In this document: positions 1 through 5,491 of the stretch, one piece after another
Numbering within the stretch: position 1 is the stretch's first letter
Layout of the letters: every line of letters begins with the position of its first letter
Assembly: GCA_018396565.1 (NCBI GenBank)
Contig: JAGTQO010000003.1
Span: 1 to 11,051 of the forward strand
Source: Candidatus Bathyarchaeota archaeon
Lineage (GTDB): Archaea; Thermoproteota; Bathyarchaeia; 40CM-2-53-6; RBG-13-38-9
DNA: 11,051 bases
Reading direction: 5' to 3'
Program-made: the position numbers and the translations under genes
The notes under the pieces: model-generated
What the model was told of the DNA's origin: nothing
The model's input: the letters and a program-made list of their open reading frames with translations, nothing else
Database searches by the model: none

Positions 1-2
1 TG

Positions 3-143
3 AAATTGGCTTTCGACAGGGGTGTAGGCGGCGTCTTGACATCGCCGTCAGCATACTTGATGAAACATCCACCGATCCAGTACAGCGACGCTGAAGCGAA
101 GATTTTGATGGAGAAGTTCATTGCAGGTGAGATTGAGAGGTAA
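3..143 (+). CDS. ino1: Inositol-1-phosphate synthase, C-terminal end only (5' cut by window edge)
   Basis: Only the last 46 codons are present, in the frame that opens at base 3 and stops at TAA 141-143. The peptide contains KLAFDRGVGG, SAYLMKHPP and a helical tail EAKILMEKFIAGEIER. This matches the C-terminus of myo-inositol-1-phosphate synthases, where the family typically shows AKIAxDRGIGGP, then SAYLMKxPP, then a short LEEFI helix. The enzyme converts glucose 6-phosphate to L-myo-inositol 1-phosphate in the cytosol using NAD. In archaea the product feeds archaetidylinositol lipids and the thermoprotectant di-myo-inositol phosphate. The gene converges on the metallo-beta-lactamase gene with only 7 bases between stop codons. 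Identification rests on the short conserved tail; the catalytic core lies outside the window. Confidence 0.83.
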   Translation, partial: KLAFDRGVGGVLTSPSAYLMKHPPIQYSDAEAKILMEKFIAGEIER

Positions 144-150
144 CGTGAAC

Positions 151-1056
151 TCACCTACCGCAAGCAAATCCTTCAATGAACCCCCTGGCCATAAGCTCAG
201 CAGCCTTCTCTCTGACAGGCCCTGGAAATATCTCCGTAGCCTCTATTAAGGCAGTTTTCAACTCATTAAGTAACTTACTTGGATCCGGCTTGGAAATGTT
301 CTCTTCATATATTCTCCCAAGCCTCATATGCGCAGACAAACTTTTCTCTAAGACGTCTCTCACATTTCTTCTCCCCAGAACATAACCGAAATGTGGAAAG
401 ACTAAACCTTCAAGATCCATTGCTCTAATCTGCCTTATTGTAATCTTATACTTCTCGTAGTTGAAGCTTGGATACATGCAGGTTGGGTGGACGCACCCTC
501 TTAGAGCATTGAATGATCCCACCACATCCCCACAATAAAGAATCTTGCTTGAGTGTATATAGTATGCTATGTGATCTGAGGTGTGGCCTGGAGTATATAT
601 TGCCTGAACAGCCTCCTGCCCAACATTAATCTCTTCACGGTCCCCCAAGGTTCTCATCTTACTGGTTTGAATAGGTTTCATAGGTGTCGCATATTCTCCG
701 AAGAGTTCCCTTCCACCATCATAAATCTTTGTAGGGTTCGACAGGGCACTTGCCGAGAATGGGTGGATTCCAATAGAAGCTTTTGGAAACTCATCTAAAA
801 GGAAGGATGCGCCACCCGCATGATCAATATGCCTATGTGTCAACAGTATATGCGTCACAGATTCGGGCTTAACCCCTAACCTTTCTATCGATTTTAAGAT
901 GTTGTTCTTGGAGTTCGGCATCCCTGAGTCGAAGACCACGCTTCCACCCCCACTCCTACATATCAGGACTCCTATCGCACCGGACATGCCGTGCGCATAA
1001 GTATCTAGATAAAAGATATTGCCTTGAATCTCAAACATTTGACCATAGCTTTCCAT
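151..1056 (-). CDS. Metallo-beta-lactamase-fold hydrolase (GloB/COG0491-like)
   Basis: A 301-residue protein with the complete metal-binding set of the metallo-beta-lactamase fold: THRHIDH at residues 73-79 (HxHxDH), TPGHTSDH at 155-162, the bridging Asp in CGDVV near 177, and a final His in PHFG near 222. The N-terminal strand GNIFYLDTYAHG and FDSGMP are typical of glyoxalase II-like members. The C-terminal ~80 residues are helical and may recognise substrate. Family members hydrolyse thioesters, lactones, phosphoesters or other bonds; the substrate cannot be told from sequence. There is no signal peptide, so it is probably cytosolic. The ATG at 1054-1056 is preferred because GGGGAG (1068-1063) lies 6 bases upstream; the next Met (residue 7) has no good site. 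It is divergent from pyrophosphatase and convergent with inositol-phosphate synthase, so it is probably transcribed alone. Confidence 0.9.
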   Translation of the reverse strand: MESYGQMFEIQGNIFYLDTYAHGMSGAIGVLICRSGGGSVVFDSGMPNSKNNILKSIERLGVKPESVTHILLTHRHIDHAGGASFLLDEFPKASIGIHPFSASALSNPTKIYDGGRELFGEYATPMKPIQTSKMRTLGDREEINVGQEAVQAIYTPGHTSDHIAYYIHSSKILYCGDVVGSFNALRGCVHPTCMYPSFNYEKYKITIRQIRAMDLEGLVFPHFGYVLGRRNVRDVLEKSLSAHMRLGRIYEENISKPDPSKLLNELKTALIEATEIFPGPVREKAAELMARGFIEGFACGR

Positions 1057-1136
1057 CCGATACTCCCCAGATCACGATTTGCCGTTGAGATCATCAAGGA
1101 TATGTTTATGAGTCTTATCCTCAATCTACTGCTACT

Positions 1137-1151
1137 GGTTGAGAGTCAACC
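1137..1151 (+). promoter_or_regulatory. Perfect short dyad upstream of pyrophosphatase gene
   Basis: GGTTGA, a GAG spacer, then TCAACC form a perfect 6-bp inverted repeat in the 130-base region between the divergent hydrolase and pyrophosphatase genes, 35 bases before the preferred GTG start. A weak TATA-like GTTTATGAG lies upstream near 1104-1112. The dyad could be an operator or a leader hairpin. A repeat this short also arises by chance, so its role is uncertain. Confidence 0.3.
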
Positions 1152-1186
1152 CATGAACTGGTTTCTCACTCATGTGGGGTGCTGTC

Positions 1187-1732
1187 GTGAGTAATCTTTG
1201 GAGAGACCTACCTCCAGGGCCTGAACCACCACATAGAATATATGCTATAATCGAGGTTCCGAATGGATGCAGCAACAAGTATGAGTTCGACTGTGAGACT
1301 GGGGTCTTCAAGCTAGACCGCGTACTTTACTCAGCCCTATATTATCCTGGGGATTATGGTATAATCCCTAGAACGTGGTCTGTAGACGGTGACCCTCTCG
1401 ATATTCTGGTTTTGACGACGAAACCGACATTCACAGGTTGCATCATGGTCGCTAGGCCGATCGGCGTTTTGACTACGGAGGATGAGAATGGTGAAGACAA
1501 TAAGATTCTAGGCGTTCCCGTATGTGACCCTAGATTCGAAGGCATCTCGGATATAACGAATGTGGCTAAGCATTTACAGGTTGAGATAGCTGACTTCTTC
1601 CTCAACTATAAGAGGCTTGAACCTAACAAATGGGTTAAGGTGAAAGGTTGGAAGGATACGGAGTCGGCTGAACGAATAATACTCTCAGCCATAGCGAACT
1701 ATCATGAGAAGTTTGGTGGGCCAAGCGGCTAA
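1187..1732 (+). CDS. ppa: Inorganic pyrophosphatase (family I, soluble)
   Basis: Hydrolyses PPi to two phosphates in the cytosol, pulling forward reactions such as aminoacyl-tRNA, nucleotide-sugar and GMP synthesis. The protein is 181 residues, normal for the family. Visible family I hallmarks (numbered from GTG 1187) are NKYEFD at 30-35, YYPGDYGIIPRTW at 52-64, the signature DGDPLDI at 67-73 with its metal-binding aspartates, and DENGEDNKILGVP, where further metal and phosphate ligands lie. KWVKVKGW near the C-terminus carries the usual late lysine. I chose GTG 1187 because GGGGTG (1176-1181) sits 5 bases upstream and because homologues start close to the NLW motif. An in-frame ATG at 1172 would add five residues but has no ribosome site. 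The stop is 9 bases from the stop of the convergent M23-like gene. Confidence 0.95.
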   Translation: MSNLWRDLPPGPEPPHRIYAIIEVPNGCSNKYEFDCETGVFKLDRVLYSALYYPGDYGIIPRTWSVDGDPLDILVLTTKPTFTGCIMVARPIGVLTTEDENGEDNKILGVPVCDPRFEGISDITNVAKHLQVEIADFFLNYKRLEPNKWVKVKGWKDTESAERIILSAIANYHEKFGGPSG

Positions 1733-1741
1733 CGGATCCAT

Positions 1742-2602
1742 TCATAGAGGAAGGATCTCGCTCGCCGAGACCACATCCCCAATATTGAGGGGCACGTCGC
1801 CTAAAACCGTAGGTATCAGTTTGACATGAGGATCGTTCAGGTAAAGGCTCACACCTCTGAAAGCAAATTCGCCCACGACAATCCTTCTTCTGGGGCAGGT
1901 GAAATGGATATATCCATCCCTGATAAAGTCTACTTGAAGACATCTATGAACATTCAGTGACGACATGTCTAAGCCACCTGAAAAACCTAAGAGGCCACCG
2001 TGACCGTAATGGGTCAACCCTCCCTCGAGTGTGAATGTTCTCCCTCGAATATTCAATGATAAGGGTGTAGTATAGGGTGCAACTTGTGAGTCTGGACTCA
2101 AGATCAGATATCGATCAGACTTTTCCGTCACAGTGAGGGTGGTTGGCTGCTCGAGGTCGGGCCTTATCCTACTGATTATAGGCGTCGGGTCGAGTGTGTA
2201 GCATCCCCTGGCTCTGACTCTATCATCGATTGGCCGAATCTCCACGTGAATATGGTGGTCAGTCCAGAAATTGAAGAATGGACTCGAAATGGTCTCGCCA
2301 ATAACATCTCCGACCTTAACACAGTCCCCAACTTCAACACTAGGCTTAGCGTGCAAGATCTTTATACATACATCCATATCTTGGTCACCTATGATAATGA
2401 GGTAATCATCGATCCCTCTCAGCTTCCTGGCCTCAAGAACTTCACCGTCTACCGGACTGTATGCTGTTTTGCATCCTCTTTTAGGATATATGTCGACTGC
2501 TGCAAGATGTTTATGCGCATAGTATGGACTATTGCTAAATGATACGAATCCATCCTCCTCCGCATACACCACTATCTTCATACATTTAGCTATGCTCATC
2601 AT
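1742..2602 (-). CDS. M23/LytM-like (duplicated hybrid motif) protein with extra C-terminal domain
   Basis: A 286-residue protein. Residues 25-124 resemble the M23/LytM metallopeptidase fold: AHKHLAAVDIYP at 29-40 gives a His...Asp pair, AYSPVDGEVLEA at 47-58 is the usual beta-strand repeat, ILHAKP at 82-87 supplies a third His, VGDCVKVGDVIG at 91-102 is the family's vxxGdxVkxGdxIG strand, and HIHVEIRP at 117-124 supplies the HxH. The His-Asp spacing is slightly longer than the usual HxxxD, so catalysis is not certain. Residues ~150-286 form a second beta-rich region of unknown type containing THYGHGGLLGFSGG. No signal peptide or membrane segment is seen, which is odd for a cell-wall peptidase; an intracellular or non-peptidase role is possible. 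Start is uncertain: ATGs at 2602, 2599 and 2581 are in frame and none has a good ribosome site. MKIVVYAEEDG from 2581 may be the true N-terminus. Confidence 0.75.
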   Translation of the reverse strand: MMSIAKCMKIVVYAEEDGFVSFSNSPYYAHKHLAAVDIYPKRGCKTAYSPVDGEVLEARKLRGIDDYLIIIGDQDMDVCIKILHAKPSVEVGDCVKVGDVIGETISSPFFNFWTDHHIHVEIRPIDDRVRARGCYTLDPTPIISRIRPDLEQPTTLTVTEKSDRYLILSPDSQVAPYTTPLSLNIRGRTFTLEGGLTHYGHGGLLGFSGGLDMSSLNVHRCLQVDFIRDGYIHFTCPRRRIVVGEFAFRGVSLYLNDPHVKLIPTVLGDVPLNIGDVVSASEILPL

Positions 2603-2609
2603 CTAAACA

Positions 2610-2861
2610 TCAACGATAGTGCCTCTTCGATGCATATCTTCTAATGACTGAGAGATGGGACAAAGTCTCAGTTCGACTTCCAAGTAGATTCCGCCAATAT
2701 GTGTCTATCAAACCACATCCATTATCTCCACAATCTCGGGCATGGGGAGTCCTTAAATGAGGTACTTCCGACTTTTCTATTTGCATATTATGCCCCACGA
2801 CTCTCCTCCTAACAGCACAGAGCTTGCAGTAAATACGCCTACCATATACAGTTTCCATCAT
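2610..2861 (-). CDS. Small hypothetical Cys-containing ORF upstream of the M23-like gene
   Basis: An 83-codon ORF starting ATG ATG at 2861 and ending 7 bases before the first ATG of the M23-like gene, so the two could be cotranscribed. It contains CKLC at residues 12-15 and CGDNGC at 44-49 with several His residues, which might bind zinc, and it is rich in Arg. I recognise no family. Its codons (frequent AGG/AGA, mixed third positions) are not obviously unlike its neighbours. It occupies most of the 370-base space between the M23-like gene and the glycosyltransferase gene. It could also be a chance ORF. Confidence 0.33.
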   Translation of the reverse strand: MMETVYGRRIYCKLCAVRRRVVGHNMQIEKSEVPHLRTPHARDCGDNGCGLIDTYWRNLLGSRTETLSHLSVIRRYASKRHYR

Positions 2862-2938
2862 AAATCTAAAAACTCATATTTCAATATTCCAATTATCAAA
2901 CGAATTTACTAACGAGGGCGTTGACAGTTCCAGGTTCA

Positions 2939-2946
2939 TTTAAATA
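2939..2946 (+). promoter_or_regulatory. TATA box of the glucosyl-3-phosphoglycerate synthase gene
   Basis: TTTAAATA at 2939-2946 is a consensus archaeal TATA element. Its centre is about 30 bases before the ATG at 2973. With initiation usually 22-27 bases from the TATA centre, transcription should start around 2966-2970, leaving a leader of only a few bases. No Shine-Dalgarno sequence precedes the ATG, which agrees with a leaderless or near-leaderless mRNA. Confidence 0.7.
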
Positions 2947-2972
2947 TTGGTCTCTCCCAACAATCTATATAA

Positions 2973-4205
2973 ATGGATGGAAGAACCTGCACCTCTCTAG
3001 ATTCAGATTCTGTCAAAAAACTAGTGGATATTGGAGAGTCAGACCTCCTTGTTGGCCTGCCATCACTCAATTGCGCTCACACTATTGGATATGTTCTGCA
3101 TCAAGTGGCCAAAGGTTTAACCAAATATTTTCCTAACCATAAATCTGTAGTTTTGGTTTCCGACGGCGGATCTGATGATGGAACGAGAGAGGTTGCAGAG
3201 TCTATAAAGACAGGTGATGTTAGCCGTATCTTCACGAGATATGTTGGTGTTTCAGGTAAAGGTTCAGCTGTTAAGGCTATCTTGGAGGCTGCTTCAATTT
3301 TGAATGTTAAGGCTATTGCACTCTTCGACTCCGACGTGAGAAGTATAACGCCTGAATGGTGTCGGATCGTCTTTGAAGCGGCGATGAAACACACTGACCT
3401 CGTGACACCCTTCTATGCTCGGCATAGATATGATGGAACGATAACCAATAACCTATGCTACCCTTTCACACGTGCAGTCTATGGGCTCAGGGTTAGGCAG
3501 CCTATTGGGGGAGATTTCGGATTGTCAAATACCCTAGCATCAAAGCTTCTTGAGAGCCCATTATTTGATAATAAATACGTACAGCGATTTGGTGTAGACA
3601 TCTTCATAACCCACACCGCAATAGCTAACGGATTCAATGTCGGAGAGGCCTTCTTAGGATCCAAGGTTCATGAGTGTAAAGATCCGGGGGCTGAGCTATC
3701 ATCGATGTTCATTCAAGTGGTTGGTTCAATGTTTACATGTGCGAAGGTATATGAGAAGCACTGGGTTGGAATCTCAGGCAGCAGAAGAGTACCGTTGCTG
3801 AGTTATCCAATTACATATCCAGGACCCGAACCTGTCAGACTGGACGCTTCTAAACTCCTCAAAGTATTCAGATATATACTAACTGAGAAGAGATCCCTTC
3901 TCGGGGATGTTCTTGGAAGGGACCTTCTCAAGGATTTAACACATATCTCAAGGTCATCGAGACCAATTTTTCCTCCAGAGACTTGGGCTAAGACTGTATA
4001 CTCTTTTGCATCTGCCTTCAAGAGTCGTGAGGGAGATGATCTCCTCGACACTCTCAGAGGGATATGGCTTGGGAAGATATGTAGCTTCATTAATCAAACT
4101 GAAGGAATGGCGGATGATGATGCTGATGATATTGTTGAGAAAGAGGCTGAGATCTTTGAGGATCTAAAACCTTTCCTTATCTCCCGATACACTGGAGATG
4201 TTTAG
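2973..4205 (+). CDS. gpgS: Glucosyl-3-phosphoglycerate synthase-like glycosyltransferase (GT81)
   Basis: A 410-residue GT-A glycosyltransferase. DLLVGLPSLN at 24-33 is the first nucleotide-binding strand; SDGGSDDGT at 63-71 and GKGSA at 95-99 follow; DSDVRS at 119-124 is the DxD metal/nucleotide-sugar site; YDGTITNNLCYPFTRAVYG at 153-171 and RQPIGGDFGLS at 175-185 are the acceptor-site signatures of the glucosyl/mannosyl-3-phosphoglycerate synthase group. The family transfers glucose from an NDP-glucose to 3-phosphoglycerate; a phosphatase then yields glucosylglycerate, a compatible solute or polysaccharide primer. No such phosphatase is in this window. Length fits the family (about 390-410). 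The C-terminus has an acidic stretch (ADDDADDIVEKE). It has its own TATA box and appears leaderless. Mannosyl rather than glucosyl donor use cannot be excluded. Confidence 0.85.
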   Translation: MDGRTCTSLDSDSVKKLVDIGESDLLVGLPSLNCAHTIGYVLHQVAKGLTKYFPNHKSVVLVSDGGSDDGTREVAESIKTGDVSRIFTRYVGVSGKGSAVKAILEAASILNVKAIALFDSDVRSITPEWCRIVFEAAMKHTDLVTPFYARHRYDGTITNNLCYPFTRAVYGLRVRQPIGGDFGLSNTLASKLLESPLFDNKYVQRFGVDIFITHTAIANGFNVGEAFLGSKVHECKDPGAELSSMFIQVVGSMFTCAKVYEKHWVGISGSRRVPLLSYPITYPGPEPVRLDASKLLKVFRYILTEKRSLLGDVLGRDLLKDLTHISRSSRPIFPPETWAKTVYSFASAFKSREGDDLLDTLRGIWLGKICSFINQTEGMADDDADDIVEKEAEIFEDLKPFLISRYTGDV

Positions 4206-4273
4206 AGGAACTTACGTTATTTTGACTAGAGTCAGTTCATATTAAGAACGACCAGAGATAACTCTTCTAGCAA

Positions 4274-4310
4274 CCTAAGCAAGACCATTGCCCGAAAGAA
4301 TTTGCTTAGG
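4274..4310. terminator. Perfect 9-bp inverted repeat between convergent ends (possible terminator)
   Basis: CCTAAGCAA at 4274-4282 and TTGCTTAGG at 4302-4310 are perfect complements separated by 19 bases. The element lies 69 bases after the glycosyltransferase stop and its right arm covers the TAA (4306-4308) of the opposing ribbon-helix-helix ORF. The position between convergent ends suggests a terminator or 3'-end hairpin for one or both. There is no T-run after it on either strand, and archaeal terminators are usually T-rich rather than stem-loops, so it may instead be a protein-binding dyad. Confidence 0.4.
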
Positions 4311-4563
4311 CCGGACTCAATGCCATGCTTATGTAGGTAGTGTAGGGATCAAGTCGAAAGTTTAGGAGAGAATTGTTGCTTGAGTGAACTATTTGTATAC
4401 TATACAATAGTATCTTCACTCTTTTGGGCTGTTCAGGGCATGATGATCTTTTCTCTTTCAAAGCAGACTCGACAAACTGTTGCCTATTGTAGTTCAGCTC
4501 AGGATGATCCCTGACTATCCGATCCACTTTGGCTATCATGATCCCGGTGAGTCGAATCTTAAC
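4306..4563 (-). CDS. Short ribbon-helix-helix DNA-binding protein, start displaced (possibly frameshifted)
   Basis: The reading frame encodes VKIRLTG, then IAKVDRIVRDHPELNYN and RQQFVESALKEK. This is the strand-helix-helix pattern of archaeal CopG/Arc-type ribbon-helix-helix regulators, which usually read (V)xxRLPxxL...IDRIVxxHPEL.Y.SRxEFVREAxREK. About 40 less conserved residues follow. The first in-frame ATG (4539) comes after the DNA-contacting beta-strand, so starting there would remove the strand. The strand codons begin at GTT 4563, directly after an in-frame TGA (4566-4564). An ATG at 4567-4565 is one base out of frame and reads ATG AGT TAA. The gene may therefore be a fresh pseudogene, a sequencing or assembly error, or use a non-standard start. 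It begins about 21 bases downstream of the tRNA-Arg 3' end on the same strand and may be read from the tRNA promoter. Confidence 0.45.
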   Translation of the reverse strand, partial: VKIRLTGIMIAKVDRIVRDHPELNYNRQQFVESALKEKRSSCPEQPKRVKILLYSIQIVHSSNNSLLNFRLDPYTTYISMALSPA

Positions 4564-4587
4564 TCATTTCTGGATGCAACGCTGGCT

Positions 4588-4680
4588 TGGCGGGCCCGCG
4601 GGGATTTGAACCCCGGACCTCCGGCTCCGCAGGCTTACGCACCATGTTCAGCGTCCTGATCCTGACTAGACTACGGGCCC
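4588..4680 (-). tRNA. tRNA-Arg(GCG), with 14-nt intron and encoded CCA
   Basis: Read on the minus strand: acceptor GGGCCCG (4680-4674) pairs with CGGGCCC (4598-4592), followed by discriminator G (4591) and CCA (4590-4588). D stem GTCT/GGAC (4671-4668, 4656-4653) closes an 11-nt loop with A14, G15, G18-G19 and A21. T arm is CGGGG, TTCAAAT, CCCCG. The variable region is AGGTC. Removing 14 bases (4648-4635) gives a perfect anticodon stem CTGGC/GCCGG and the loop CTGCGGA, with U33, anticodon GCG (4630-4628) and G37. GCG reads CGC, so the tRNA carries arginine. Without removing the intron no anticodon stem can form. A weak TATA-like TTATCTA lies about 25 bases upstream. Confidence 0.93.
4635..4648 (-). 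other. tRNA-Arg intron at non-canonical position 29/30 (BHB type)
   Basis: The 14-base intron AACATGGTGCGTAA lies between tRNA nucleotides 29 and 30, inside the anticodon stem rather than at the usual 37/38. A full bulge-helix-bulge can be drawn: outer helix CAGG (20b-23) with CCTG (31-34); 3-nt bulge AAG at the 3' site; central 4-bp helix ACGC (24-27) with GCGT of the intron; 3-nt bulge TGA at the 5' site; then a 2-bp AC/GT stem closing an ATG loop. Both cuts fall between the second and third base of their bulges, as expected for archaeal tRNA splicing endonuclease. All three helices are perfectly paired. Confidence 0.87.
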
Positions 4681-4889
4681 CGAACCTTAATGTGGACAGG
4701 CGGATAGATAACAGTTGTTTTCACATGTTTCCCCCCTCTTATCCACCCAGGTCGGATCTTGATGTCTCTCACTTCACAGGTTATCGGAGCCAAACTTCAT
4801 CTGAGTAGCATACATAATCTGACATCCATTATTCAAATGAGAAGTCCAGATCGGTATTTGTAGGTTTTAATGCATTATCAGATTTTGTT

Positions 4890-5075
4890 TCAACAGTATT
4901 TATCTTGACCTCTGAGCCTGAAGATGGATCTCAACTTTCGAAGGCGCCTGGGCTGTCTGGGCGGTGTATCTCTCAATACTCTGGCGATCTCGATGAAGAG
5001 TCTGGTGGACTCAAGGTCACGCGCATCAAGGGCTCTGAGTGCCATCTCATAGGCTAGGACGACTTCCGGAATCAA
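4890..5075 (-). CDS. Small hypothetical helical protein (61 aa), TTG start
   Basis: A 61-codon ORF with a strongly helical first half (VVLAYEMALRALDARDLES, then TRLFIEIARVLRDTP) and a basic, Arg/Pro-rich tail (PPRQPRRLRKLR). I do not recognise a family; two short amphipathic helices plus a basic tail could bind RNA, DNA or a partner protein. Start is TTG 5075, the only candidate before an upstream in-frame stop apart from an internal ATG at 5045. GGTGAT (5090-5085) lies 9 bases before the TTG, and a consensus TATA box lies just beyond it. Codon use resembles neighbouring real genes. It lies between tRNA-Arg and the region downstream of lysS. Confidence 0.5.
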   Translation of the reverse strand: MIPEVVLAYEMALRALDARDLESTRLFIEIARVLRDTPPRQPRRLRKLRSIFRLRGQDKYC

Positions 5076-5093
5076 CGGTGTTCAATCACCAAC

Positions 5094-5101
5094 TATTTAA
5101 A
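5094..5101 (-). promoter_or_regulatory. TATA box upstream of the 61-aa ORF
   Basis: On the minus strand TTTAAATA (5101-5094) matches the archaeal TATA consensus. Its centre is about 23 bases from the TTG start at 5075, so transcription from it would begin at or very near the start codon. That would leave the GGTGAT ribosome site (5090-5085) outside the transcript, so either this mRNA is leaderless or another promoter supplies the site. The element is nearly palindromic and could also fire on the plus strand, where no gene follows. Confidence 0.5.
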
Positions 5102-5139
5102 TTCCATGAAGGCTCGGTTGAACTTTCACATCTAAATTC

Positions 5140-5373
5140 TCAAGTATAGATTCTCTTAACCTTTGTTATTCTTGAGTATGGAGGTATCAGATGCAGGACC
5201 CTATGGAATGCGTCGTGTCGGTTGTATCCTGGAATGTAGACGGTGAGTCTCTGCATGAGGCCTTTGATCCTGGGAAACTTGAATTCAACCCCGTAGAGGC
5301 TCGGTATCATGATGGCGACCGGAGGCGGAGACATGTGAATGAACGGTCCGGGAACTATCAGCATGTAAACCAT
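5140..5373 (-). CDS. Doubtful hypothetical ORF downstream of lysS (77 aa)
   Basis: The stretch 5076-5491 holds no recognisable gene. The best candidate is this 77-codon minus-strand ORF, which starts ATG 5373 after a weak GGGAA and uses archaeal-like codons (AGG, ATA, CTC). Its product is Pro- and Ile-rich (VPGPFIHMSPPPVAIMIPSL) without a clear membrane segment or known motif. A second ORF on the same strand (5482-5285, TTG start, 9 bases after the lysS stop) overlaps it in another frame, so the pair might be one gene broken by a frameshift. Either could be a chance ORF. Confidence 0.28.
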   Translation of the reverse strand: MVYMLIVPGPFIHMSPPPVAIMIPSLYGVEFKFPRIKGLMQRLTVYIPGYNRHDAFHRVLHLIPPYSRITKVKRIYT

Positions 5374-5491
5374 GACTTATTTCCCTATTTCGAGATATAT
5401 CATTAACTGATCTGGAAAACGCTCGTATGGCCTGTTCACCCTCAACACGCTTTGTGTCTAATGTTTCAATGTTGTTCCACAATCATCAACT

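Noticed and set aside
176..798. Plus-strand ORFs at 176-385 and 583-798
   Set aside because: Both are shadows on the strand opposite the metallo-beta-lactamase-fold gene.
4588..4680. Class II tRNA (Leu/Ser) with a long variable arm
   Set aside because: No anticodon stem can be paired in that reading; the intron model gives perfect stems, an intact loop and a complete BHB.
4206..4690. tRNA-targeted integrated element (attachment-site scar)
   Set aside because: The tRNA sits beside small odd ORFs, but I found no second copy of its 3' end and no integrase in the window.
4587..4808. 73-codon plus-strand ORF
   Set aside because: It runs antisense through the tRNA-Arg gene and has no coding features.
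4730..4830. C/D-box small RNA candidate
   Set aside because: Only weak C-like (TTGATGT) and D-like (CTGA) boxes are present, with no internal C'/D' boxes or terminal stem.
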